25,432 nt of DNA, taken from the IMG/VR virus record IMGVR_UViG_3300020438_000249, positions 1 through 25,432 of that record; one strand, given 5' to 3'. The notes beneath the pieces were generated by a model. The model did not search any database and had not been told where the DNA came from. It saw nothing but the letters and a program-made list of their open reading frames with translations. The position numbers were made by a program, and so were the translations under genes. Shown here piece by piece: positions 5,707 through 14,612 of the stretch. Position 1 is the stretch's first letter, and every line of letters begins with the position of its first letter. This stretch comes from a virus.

Positions 5707-8700
5707 TATGCTAAAGCAATTACTCTTAAATCTTGGAATCTAGGAGGATCTGCTTCATTTGTTCCACTTATAACAATTTTAATTTGGAATCCAGTAAATT
5801 CATCTAAATTATTAGCAGTAAATTCATAATCTAAGAATTGATTTTCTTTACTTGCAATAACAGGTACATCTGGTTTTCCACTATTCTTACCAGGATCAAT
5901 GACTTGTTTTTCAATATCTAAATCTCTTAGATTATCAAATCCAGGGAATAAATCATATGTTTGTTCAACTTCAGAAGAATCTGGTTTGAATAGTCTATAA
6001 AGAACTCTAAAGTCTGATGTTGGTCCTCTGTAAGCACCAACTAAAACTTTTAATGAAGTTGATGGATTTGCTAAATTAACTCTTTGTGAAATGTAACAGG
6101 CAGCATGTGGATCTCCTGTAATCTGCCTTACTCTACTATCTACAGTGTAGTCAGATACTGGATTATTTAATCTATTTCTTAAGAACCAGAGTGATCCATT
6201 CATAGTATCAACAACTGGCGATAAGTTAGAATCGGCACTAGTTAATGATGCTACTAAAGTAACAGATTTATTTCTAGGCAGATTCTGCAATCTAAGTTGC
6301 TCATCAACTTCTGAACAAAGAAGACGAGGTGAAGATAATCTATTCAGTTCATTAAATTCAACACTGGTGTATCCCATGTCATTGAATGATGCTTCAGATC
6401 CTCCTTCACTTGTTCCTGATACTGATCTTAATTGTGCAGTAATACCTGTACCAGATCCAGGAGTTAATACATTAAATGATGGCATAAATGCATCATATTG
6501 GAAATTCTTAGAGACCAATGCAGACGATCCACCACCAAATCCTTCATCAGTAAAACTTAACTGATTTATACCAGTAGATCTATCGGGTAGATTTGTTCTT
6601 CCTGTTCTCTTTGCTTCCAAGAAGTAAGAGTCAATTGTTTTATTTGCATTTAATGTAGCATTAGTTGGCATATCATGAACAGTATTGATACCTACTAAAG
6701 AAATACCATTAAGTTCATATTTAAAGACCTGATCACCTATTGTATGAGTACTTTGAGAAGTACCACCAAATGCTCTTGTTCCTATAGTTAAACCATCGGT
6801 AGTTATAGCACTATAATATATAATCTCATCTCCAACCTTTACATAACCTTTAGTTGTTGCTATTCCTTCTGATGTAGTAAACGTTGAAGTATTACCAGCA
6901 CCAACAGTAATTGATGTGCCATCAGAGGCTAAATCAGCAGTCAAATTAACTGGAATAGTATTTGGTGCAAGATTTTTAACACTAACTCTATTACTTGTAG
7001 AAACCATACTGTGGTTGTATTGGTTAACCTCAAATACATTACCACTATAAAGATCACTAACAACTGCAGAACTTGCTATTACTGTAGTTCCCACACCAAC
7101 TGAATAAGTTCCATCTGGTCTTTCAACTATTAACTCATTACCATTCGTAAATGATTCACCTTGAACATCAGTTAGATATAATACATTTAAATGATGATTG
7201 GCAGTAACAGTTAGTGTAGCATCTGAACCTTTCTTATCAGTGCCTAAACTCTCAGTCGTAAATCCAATAACATCACCAACAACATAACCAGTTCCATTTG
7301 TAGTAATAACTGCATTATCTACACCACCACTAGCATTTGTTGTAACAACACCTATAGCACCAGATCCTTGACCAGATATATTGTACATAGGTACGCCAGT
7401 GTATGTTGAACTTGGTTTAAATCCAGTTCCAACGCCACTAAGACTCACAGATGCAATATCACCACCAACTTGTTCAAAGTATCCATTTGCGTCTGCAGGA
7501 ACACCTGATCCAGAACCACCACCCCAAGCACTAAATCTAGTTTGTGGTTTGAAATCAGCAATTGCCATAGGTGCATCAACATCAACATTAGAGAATCCTA
7601 CACGCAACTTTCTTGGATATGTTTTTATAGGATTACTTTGAGGCATTTCTAATATCTGCTTCATATTTGATCCTAATGCAGAATTATAAAATGTTAAATC
7701 AGCATTTGTGTTTTTGATAAATGAACACTTATACAGACTAAATTTAAGATCTTCAAATTGACTTGGTGACCAAATAGTTCCGTTTTGAGACTTAAATAAA
7801 CTTCCACCAAGATATTGTTTACTAATTATTGCCTGACTTCCTTCACCAAGAGCAACAGTTTCTATGGTTGCCTCACCCATTCTAGCAACCCACAACTTAT
7901 ACTTCGTAGTACTTGGTGCTAAAATAACTACTGCATATTCCTTACGTGCTTCCAAATAAATTGGAGAAGGGAATGTAACTCTTGTTGGAAGAGAAGCATC
8001 TGTCGAAGTTTTAATAATAGAATCTCCATTAGCATCTAATTGAGAAGGATCTAAATCAACTTCAGAATAATCTGCCACTAGTTGATTAGTTGGTGTTCCT
8101 AATTGAACATCTCTTATTTGAATAGTTATTTTTTGTACAGGATCCTTTTCAGCAAAATATAAATCTAATTCTGATAAGAAAGCACCTGTTTCATCAACAG
8201 TAAACGATTGTGCCAATGGATCATCATATTCTGGTTCTGGTCTTGGACGTTCCCTAATGATGGTTGTAGTCCTTGTATAGGTGTCTACAATACCATTAGT
8301 AGTATATGTTTCTTGACCACGAGTTATACCTGCTGAAGTATCTTCATCTCCAGGTAATGGATTAGCATTTGTCTCACTAGATGTTAATCTAAAGGTTTTT
8401 GCTCCATTTTCAAATCTCAATCCTGGTGTACTACCCCAAATTAAAGTATCACCAGCATATGGATTTCTAATAAAGAATGAACCCAATACATTTCCAAGAT
8501 TATCAGCAATTAGTCTAATATTAGAAATTGTAGCAATTGCACCGCTAGATTTTCCAACTAGTTTTAATCCAGTTTGAACTCTTCCATAATACGATCCTTG
8601 AGCATCTTTTGCTAAAGCATTAGTATCAACATTTAAAATAGTAGAAGATTCGGTATAAGCGGATGAAAGATTAACAGAAGTATCATATGGATTAGTCGTA

Positions 8701-11700
8701 AATGTAGTATCTGGACTATTATAAGAACCACTTCTATGATTTGCTTGAGCAGTTCTAAAGGTTATTAGACTAGTACCATCAGATAAAGTTCCCTCAACTT
8801 CTTCTCCAACCACAAATGACCCAGAAGTCATTGTAATTTCAAGTAGTTTTGGAATTATATCAACATTAGATCTTCCAGCAAAGAATGGGTAATATCTTGT
8901 ATTTGGTTTTAATCCGAATGTATTAAATGCAACATTTCGGGATCTCATGAATGTATCAGCTACACTACTTGTTAAAACAACATCTAAAGTTGTTCCTGCT
9001 GTATCACCAAGAGTAGTAACTTCTTCGTCAATATTTTCAGTCCTAACCCAAGTATCTGAGGATGGATTTAGTTTCATCCTACCTCTGAAAACCACTACCT
9101 CAAATGGATTAACGTTCTCAATTCTACTTGCGAATGTATTTTGAATCCAAGAAATTGAATCATACTTTAATGTAATTAAATCACCAGTTTTTTGACAATT
9201 AGAATCTAATAAATCTAAATTGGTACTAAAATCTGCAGTCCCATAATTAATTGATGGATTTAAACCCAATTCTGGAGAGTTAGTCCACTTATTCAATGGA
9301 ACAACCATTTCATCAGTATTAGTATCAATATCAACTCGACAATCTAAATTAGATCTATCCATTCTAAGAGTATCTTTGAAGTCATCTACAAAGAATCCAG
9401 ACTTGAATCTATCACCAGTAGCGTCTCTAACTTGTAAAGACTTAGTGCCAAGTTCAAGCATAGTTAAACTTGTAACTATTTCTAAATTTGTTACTCTCTT
9501 ATCAATTTTTCCAATATCTCTCATTGTATATCTCTTATTATCGATAAGAGATATTTTTGCATCTTTTGGATTATACAAATATGCAGGTAAATGAATTGTT
9601 GCAACATGCATTGCATCATCAATTAATAAAGGTTCTTTAGGTGATAAGTTTGGAACACCTTTAATTAATGAATATACTCCTAAATTTTCTTCTCCAGGAG
9701 TAAGAACTAACTTATCAATTCTTGGTAAATACCAACTATATCCTAAAGTAGAATCAGCTTCAGGTGATACAACTAAAGTTGATGTTGCACCACTATTACT
9801 AAAATCTCTACTTGTAAATGCAAATGGTGATTTATTTGTATCAGTAAATTCAGATACTCTTGGTCTAAAATCAAGTGTATCAGTTGCTCTTACACCATTA
9901 CCTAAAGTAGGAATATCATAGGTGTATCTATCTTTAGTATATGAATTAGCAGTAAATACATCTCCAGTATCACTAGATGGGACAGTAAAATTATCATAGA
10001 TTACCAATAACTCTCTAGATGGTGCTGCAAGATTTCTCTTTCTTACCAATCGTGAATAGTCATAAAACTGTTCTCTTTGACCCTTATCTAAAGTATACCT
10101 ATTTGTTATATTTAAATAATTACCTAAAGTTACATTTTGTAAAGTAGTAGAAATATTAGATTCGTCAAAAGTAATTATTTCTCCAAGAATAAATTTATTA
10201 GCATTTAAATATGCTATTCCAATTGTAGTTGCATTATCTCTTGATACAATTTGAGCAACAGCATTACTCTCACTACCAGTAACCTTTTCTCCAACTACTG
10301 AATTTACATCTAATCCAAGTCCAGAAATAAAGACCAATTTATCTAATGTAGGACTTGTTGTATCCTTAGATTCAAGAACAGAAACAACATTACATACATC
10401 AGGAACATTCAAAGATATTTCTTTATCTTGTACTCTTAATCCATAGAAATTACTAGTTGTTAATCCACTAATATTAGTACTAATACCTGAAGATTTATTA
10501 ACAACAAGTTGAGTACTTCTATTAAATTCTTTAAGTTTATCTTTAATTGATTGTTTTTCTATAGTAACATTAACGGTACATGCAGTATTACTTAAACCAT
10601 TGAAAGTAACTCTACTACCATTTTGTTGTCTAGTAAATTGATCACTTGTTAAATTCTCTATACTTCCATCACTATAACTAATTGAATATTTTTGAGTATC
10701 AAAGTTACTAAAAAATGCACTAGTTATTCCAGTTATATCCGTAACATTAACAACTAATGAACCACTGGATGGAGTTTTATTTAATACTTGAGCAGATATT
10801 TCTAATTCTGAAGATGATAAATCAACCGCAGAAACATTAGGTATATCTAATACAGAATAAAGACCAGACTCTTGATTATCTATTATCTGAGGTCTTACTA
10901 TAGAAAGAGCAACTCCTGTAGAAACTCCTACAAATCCAGTTGTAATTCCAACTACTTCAGGAACTCCTGCTACAGTTAATGTCTTTTTATCTGGAGAGAC
11001 ATCAGTAACTTTATTGAGGTTTGGTGAAGTATATGCAACACCTGCAACAGGACTTGCTGTATACTTAACTATTGATCCTACTTTAATATCATTAAAAGTA
11101 TTTCCTGGCGACACTATAGTACCACTCATAGCTTTATGAACACCAGTACCAGTAGGATCTACATTAACTGTAGCATTTGCAGCCCATCCTGGAACAGAAG
11201 ATTCTCTTAAAACAGTATTAGCAGAGAAATCAGCAGCAATTCCTGTAAATGAACTAGAATCCTGATATACAGATTTTATATCATTTGTTTCATACTGTCT
11301 AACAGCAGTAATAGATCTACTAAATTCTTCTTTTTCATTAATTAAAATTCTTTCTCCAACAAGAAATGTTCCTGAAGTTTGTGACAATTTAAGAGCAGTT
11401 GTTCCACTTGCTGCAACTTGTAAATATCCTGTAGCATCACTACTAACACCACGAACAAATGTACCAATAGGAGCCTGATTGGCATTTAATGATACTCCAA
11501 TTGTTAATGTAGTATATGTTTGAACATCAAATAAATATAAATCCCATTCACTAGCAGCATTTTGATATGGAGTATTTCTAAGTCCAAATGAATATACTCT
11601 CGCAACACCAATTTCTGTGCCAGATGCTGATGTAGGACTTGTTCCATCCTGTTTCACATCACTTTGCAATTTAACTAAATTAGTAGCATTATTTAAACCA

Positions 11701-12929
11701 ACAAAAGGTGTTCCACTTACATTATCAACCCTAATTAAAGAACCTAGTTCATAATCAAGTTTTGCAGATTCTGCAGATTCGGTATCTCTAGGTTTGTCAA
11801 AATCTAAAATTTCACCACCTGGTCTAACAACACGATACCCTTTAACGTATGCTGTTATAGGATCAATATCAACACAACCCAAACCTTCACTTGGAACATT
11901 TCCTTGTTCAGTAATTTGATTTGATTTGTAAACACCATCACTAGTTATTAAATCATTTAAAGAATTTAATACATTAAGTCTAGCATTACCTAATGAATAA
12001 TTTCCAGATTCTTCATAAGTTCTTGCTGCAAAATACTTATTAATTTCGTTATATATTGAAAAATCTTGTACTTTCTTTAATTCACCTTCCCTAAGTTTAA
12101 TTATTTCAATGAAATTAGTATCGTTAAAATCTGTAAGAGATTTTTTTGCTAGTGTAGTAGTAATTTTTAATCTATCTGCACCTGGAGCAGCATAGTTAGA
12201 GAATCCCCTAGCATTATCATATAATTGTGGATCATCTTTTGCAGTAACAATAGTTTCTAAAATATTTAATCCAACTCTATAACTTGGAGTATTATCATAT
12301 GGATCTAGAATTATAGTATCTGCAGCAACATCTACAAAAGTTCCTCTAATAAAATAAACTCCAGCAGACATTTTAACTGCACTACCAACTGCAGTTGCAC
12401 TAGATTCTATTAAATTAGCTACACTATCCCCACTACTAATAGTAGTATTTCCATAAACAATATCTTCTTCAGCAAGTAAAGGTTCACCATCACTTAAACC
12501 TTGATCAACATTATTATTATCCGCAGTTAAATACTTAACAAAAAGAGTTAAGTCTGTAATATCATCAGAATCCGATACTAATTTACAATCATTAACTAAA
12601 ACTTTTACCCCAGAATTTTGCCCTTTTAGTTCTTTTCCTTTTAATTCTTTAACATATAAAGAAACTGGAAGACCAAGATGTTCTGAATCCAACTTAACAG
12701 CATAATATTTGTCATCATATATTACACTTCCAGGAATGACTAATGATCCTTCCTTGAATATATGAGTTCCAAATGAATCTATTTGATTCTGTAGGATTGA
12801 TTGGAGAGTTGTTAGTTCTCGTGCTTGGACAGGTCTTCCTGGTCTAAATAAAACCTTGTAAAAATTATCTGCCGTGTCAAAGTCATCATAATATGGACTT
12901 ATATCTAAATTAGTTTTCTGTAATGACAT
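5706..12929 (-). CDS. Giant DUF4815-domain virion structural protein, 2407 residues
   Basis: The N-terminus, beginning MSLQKTNLDISPYYDDFD and continuing NFYKVLFRPGRPVQARELTTL, then FKEGSLVIPGSV, is the hallmark of the DUF4815 family, large structural proteins of T4-like marine phages. The following few hundred residues contain family-typical stretches such as CVDIDPITAYVKGYRVV. The long middle is a mosaic of beta modules: SGTFLVGERI, VGEKVTGSESNAVAQI and GSFVVGEEVEG (F.xGE modules), a GxGY pair near residues 1825-1880, and VGDEIIYYSA with TRAFGGTSQSTHTIG near 2000-2070. The C-terminal 200 residues (NGSLWFLRNRLNNPVSDY; GFDNLRDLDIEK; EFTGFQIKIVISGT; FQDLRVIALA) form a separate conserved-looking end domain. 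The gene lies 3 nt after gp8, in the interval where T4 has gp9-gp12, so it probably forms the outer baseplate or a baseplate-fibre connector. There is no frameshift across 7.2 kb. The molecular role is unproven. Confidence 0.9.
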   Translation of the reverse strand: MSLQKTNLDISPYYDDFDTADNFYKVLFRPGRPVQARELTTLQSILQNQIDSFGTHIFKEGSLVIPGSVIYDDKYYAVKLDSEHLGLPVSLYVKELKGKELKGQNSGVKVLVNDCKLVSDSDDITDLTLFVKYLTADNNNVDQGLSDGEPLLAEEDIVYGNTTISSGDSVANLIESSATAVGSAVKMSAGVYFIRGTFVDVAADTIILDPYDNTPSYRVGLNILETIVTAKDDPQLYDNARGFSNYAAPGADRLKITTTLAKKSLTDFNDTNFIEIIKLREGELKKVQDFSIYNEINKYFAARTYEESGNYSLGNARLNVLNSLNDLITSDGVYKSNQITEQGNVPSEGLGCVDIDPITAYVKGYRVVRPGGEILDFDKPRDTESAESAKLDYELGSLIRVDNVSGTPFVGLNNATNLVKLQSDVKQDGTSPTSASGTEIGVARVYSFGLRNTPYQNAASEWDLYLFDVQTYTTLTIGVSLNANQAPIGTFVRGVSSDATGYLQVAASGTTALKLSQTSGTFLVGERILINEKEEFSRSITAVRQYETNDIKSVYQDSSSFTGIAADFSANTVLRESSVPGWAANATVNVDPTGTGVHKAMSGTIVSPGNTFNDIKVGSIVKYTASPVAGVAYTSPNLNKVTDVSPDKKTLTVAGVPEVVGITTGFVGVSTGVALSIVRPQIIDNQESGLYSVLDIPNVSAVDLSSSELEISAQVLNKTPSSGSLVVNVTDITGITSAFFSNFDTQKYSISYSDGSIENLTSDQFTRQQNGSRVTFNGLSNTACTVNVTIEKQSIKDKLKEFNRSTQLVVNKSSGISTNISGLTTSNFYGLRVQDKEISLNVPDVCNVVSVLESKDTTSPTLDKLVFISGLGLDVNSVVGEKVTGSESNAVAQIVSRDNATTIGIAYLNANKFILGEIITFDESNISTTLQNVTLGNYLNITNRYTLDKGQREQFYDYSRLVRKRNLAAPSRELLVIYDNFTVPSSDTGDVFTANSYTKDRYTYDIPTLGNGVRATDTLDFRPRVSEFTDTNKSPFAFTSRDFSNSGATSTLVVSPEADSTLGYSWYLPRIDKLVLTPGEENLGVYSLIKGVPNLSPKEPLLIDDAMHVATIHLPAYLYNPKDAKISLIDNKRYTMRDIGKIDKRVTNLEIVTSLTMLELGTKSLQVRDATGDRFKSGFFVDDFKDTLRMDRSNLDCRVDIDTNTDEMVVPLNKWTNSPELGLNPSINYGTADFSTNLDLLDSNCQKTGDLITLKYDSISWIQNTFASRIENVNPFEVVVFRGRMKLNPSSDTWVRTENIDEEVTTLGDTAGTTLDVVLTSSVADTFMRSRNVAFNTFGLKPNTRYYPFFAGRSNVDIIPKLLEITMTSGSFVVGEEVEGTLSDGTSLITFRTAQANHRSGSYNSPDTTFTTNPYDTSVNLSSAYTESSTILNVDTNALAKDAQGSYYGRVQTGLKLVGKSSGAIATISNIRLIADNLGNVLGSFFIRNPYAGDTLIWGSTPGLRFENGAKTFRLTSSETNANPLPGDEDTSAGITRGQETYTTNGIVDTYTRTTTIIRERPRPEPEYDDPLAQSFTVDETGAFLSELDLYFAEKDPVQKITIQIRDVQLGTPTNQLVADYSEVDLDPSQLDANGDSIIKTSTDASLPTRVTFPSPIYLEARKEYAVVILAPSTTKYKLWVARMGEATIETVALGEGSQAIISKQYLGGSLFKSQNGTIWSPSQFEDLKFSLYKCSFIKNTNADLTFYNSALGSNMKQILEMPQSNPIKTYPRKLRVGFSNVDVDAPMAIADFKPQTRFSAWGGGSGSGVPADANGYFEQVGGDIASVSLSGVGTGFKPSSTYTGVPMYNISGQGSGAIGVVTTNASGGVDNAVITTNGTGYVVGDVIGFTTESLGTDKKGSDATLTVTANHHLNVLYLTDVQGESFTNGNELIVERPDGTYSVGVGTTVIASSAVVSDLYSGNVFEVNQYNHSMVSTSNRVSVKNLAPNTIPVNLTADLASDGTSITVGAGNTSTFTTSEGIATTKGYVKVGDEIIYYSAITTDGLTIGTRAFGGTSQSTHTIGDQVFKYELNGISLVGINTVHDMPTNATLNANKTIDSYFLEAKRTGRTNLPDRSTGINQLSFTDEGFGGGSSALVSKNFQYDAFMPSFNVLTPGSGTGITAQLRSVSGTSEGGSEASFNDMGYTSVEFNELNRLSSPRLLCSEVDEQLRLQNLPRNKSVTLVASLTSADSNLSPVVDTMNGSLWFLRNRLNNPVSDYTVDSRVRQITGDPHAACYISQRVNLANPSTSLKVLVGAYRGPTSDFRVLYRLFKPDSSEVEQTYDLFPGFDNLRDLDIEKQVIDPGKNSGKPDVPVIASKENQFLDYEFTANNLDEFTGFQIKIVISGTNEADPPRFQDLRVIALA
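9528..9554. repeat. Inverted repeat (10-bp arms, 7-nt loop) inside the DUF4815 gene
   Basis: The arms ATATCTCTTA (9528-9537) and TAAGAGATAT (9545-9554) are perfectly complementary around a 7-nt loop. On the plus strand a run of Ts (9554-9558) follows, giving a terminator-like shape for plus-strand transcripts. On the coding minus strand the hairpin is preceded, not followed, by such a tract, so it does not resemble a terminator for the phage operon. It encodes KISLIDNKRYTM in the DUF4815 protein. Confidence 0.5.
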
Positions 12930-12932
12930 GTT

Positions 12933-14579
12933 TTAAAATTCCAGGATAACCTTGATGTCTTCTTTTTGTCTTGCATCTCTACTGATTAATGGTCTATTAT
13001 CCAGATAGATTATATCACCCGACTCATTATTTATCTCAGAACTAGCGATGCCATCTGTAAATTCAGCACCTAGTTCAACAATTTTATTTCCAGTAGGATT
13101 AGTAGTAATTCCAGAGAAAATTGTATTAATTCCAACAGACCATCCACTACCACCTTCTTGCTTAACAAGTTCGGTAGCAGATGATTGGAAATTATAAATT
13201 GATCCTGAAGAATTAGCTAATTCTGTAATACCACTTCTATCAGTTTGATCTCCAGTTGATTGGTTGAAATATAAAGATCTATCTTGATAATACTTTATAA
13301 CAGCAATCTTTGGAGTATCTTCCGATATAATATCATAAGATACAACATATGCTCTTGCTTGACCCACTGTAGTATCACCAGATTTAATATCTTGGGTCAT
13401 AATATCCCCAACATTAATAGTGGTAGCAGATGGAAAATCATCCAAATACAATGAAGATACTGAAGAAAATTGATTTTCAGTAAATAACTGTGTAGATCCA
13501 ATAGATGTTGGATTTTTTACAATACCAATTTGAGCAAATTTAGTATCAATTGGAAAATCCTTTGTAGAATCATCAAATCTAGCATATACTAAAATTCTAT
13601 CTGCACCCAATTCCTTATATAAATCATACCCATGACCTTTTGATGGTGGTATAATTGGAATTAATTTTGCAGGAGTAGCTCCACTTAATGCGGAAGATGA
13701 AATACTACTTAAATCAACCATTCCATAAGTATATCCTTTACCACCTACAGAAACTTGTGTTTTAGTTATTTTAGTATTAACAACATCAACAACAACTTTA
13801 CCACCTGATCCGTCACCAACAATATTAAATTCTTGACCAGTGCTACCAGCATATCCATTGCCTTGATCTGCAATGAATACATTTTTAATTTGGTTGTTAT
13901 TTACATCAGAATTACCATTATCTCTAACTGCTGTTATTTGAGCGTTAGTAGATGATGACCAATCATTAGGAAGAGGTACAAATTCAGTTGCATCAAACTT
14001 TATAATATCACTTGGAGCGACTGTAAATAGATACTTCCAAATATAACCATCATCAGTATCACCAGATGCTCTGGTTGGTTCTAATCCTGTAAATGTTGGT
14101 TCATTCTGAGATCTACTTCCTTCAGTGTTAATTCCACTTGATCCATTTTGAATACAAACATAAACATTAAAATCTTTATTAATTACAAAATAATTAGCAT
14201 CATATAACCTAGCAGAATCAGTTACAGGAGACTGATTAGTAGAACTATAATCCTGACGATATATTTCATACCTAGTTCCACTAGCCCAACTTACTTTTCT
14301 AATAACTCTTCGTATATTATCCGTACTAATCTTTTTACCAAAGACCATCGTATCTTTAGAATGATTTAAATAATTAATATCATCAGTTGGATTTGGTGGA
14401 CTAGAATTCCAAGCACTATCACTAGTTGCTCTACCAAATGCTGGAGTTGTACCACTAAGAGTAATACCTGGATTTGATAGACCTACAAACACATAATAAG
14501 AATTTGAGGTGTCATTAACATCCCCCAAAAAATTACTAGCATTATTAATTCTAAATTGATCTGTTACAATAGCCGCCAT
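12933..14579 (-). CDS. 8: Baseplate wedge protein gp8
   Basis: gp8 is a dimeric component of each baseplate wedge that joins gp7 and gp10 in T4. The opening AAIVTDQFRINNASNFL matches T4 RAIVTSKFRTEKMLNF; YYVFVG (28-33) and PPNPTDD (61-67) match the next conserved positions. GDTDDGYIWKYLF (173-185) parallels T4 EPGDGYVWEYLF, and the C-terminus SGDIIYLDNRPLISRDARQK (519-538), ending EDIKVILEF, parallels T4 GEMIYMENRPPIIMAMDQ and its EEINILFTF end. At 548 residues it is much longer than T4 gp8 (334). The extra sequence includes two GxGY motifs (NGYAGSTGQ near 241; GKGYTYGMVDL near 280), a segment HGYDLYKELGADRILVYARF (316-335) and a stretch resembling F.xGE modules (INVGDIMTQDIKSG). It is preceded by a late promoter and has no clear Shine-Dalgarno sequence. 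The DUF4815 gene follows after 3 nt. Confidence 0.95.
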   Translation of the reverse strand: MAAIVTDQFRINNASNFLGDVNDTSNSYYVFVGLSNPGITLSGTTPAFGRATSDSAWNSSPPNPTDDINYLNHSKDTMVFGKKISTDNIRRVIRKVSWASGTRYEIYRQDYSSTNQSPVTDSARLYDANYFVINKDFNVYVCIQNGSSGINTEGSRSQNEPTFTGLEPTRASGDTDDGYIWKYLFTVAPSDIIKFDATEFVPLPNDWSSSTNAQITAVRDNGNSDVNNNQIKNVFIADQGNGYAGSTGQEFNIVGDGSGGKVVVDVVNTKITKTQVSVGGKGYTYGMVDLSSISSSALSGATPAKLIPIIPPSKGHGYDLYKELGADRILVYARFDDSTKDFPIDTKFAQIGIVKNPTSIGSTQLFTENQFSSVSSLYLDDFPSATTINVGDIMTQDIKSGDTTVGQARAYVVSYDIISEDTPKIAVIKYYQDRSLYFNQSTGDQTDRSGITELANSSGSIYNFQSSATELVKQEGGSGWSVGINTIFSGITTNPTGNKIVELGAEFTDGIASSEINNESGDIIYLDNRPLISRDARQKEDIKVILEF

Positions 14580-14599
14580 TTTCTATAGCTTTTTTTCTT

Positions 14600-14607
14600 T
14601 ATTTATA
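14600..14607 (-). promoter_or_regulatory. T4-type late promoter TATAAATA upstream of gp8
   Basis: The minus strand reads TATAAATA at 14607-14600, within the 33-nt gap (14612-14580) between the giant gene and gp8. It is an exact copy of the T4 late-promoter box. The ATG of gp8 begins 20 nt after the box, so with initiation about 6 nt downstream the leader would be roughly 14 nt. The leader is A-rich (an AAAAAAAG run, then CTATAGAAA) with no Shine-Dalgarno sequence. Spacing to the start codon is almost the same as at the second promoter (5510-5503). It would serve gp8, the DUF4815 gene and the 66-residue gene. Confidence 0.8.
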
Positions 14608-14612
14608 CTAAT

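Noticed and set aside
6715-6940. Idea that the recurring RG/H and GxGY segments mark inserted mobile elements such as homing endonucleases or introns
   Set aside because: No endonuclease motifs, intron ends or frame interruption are visible. The segments are in-frame protein modules.
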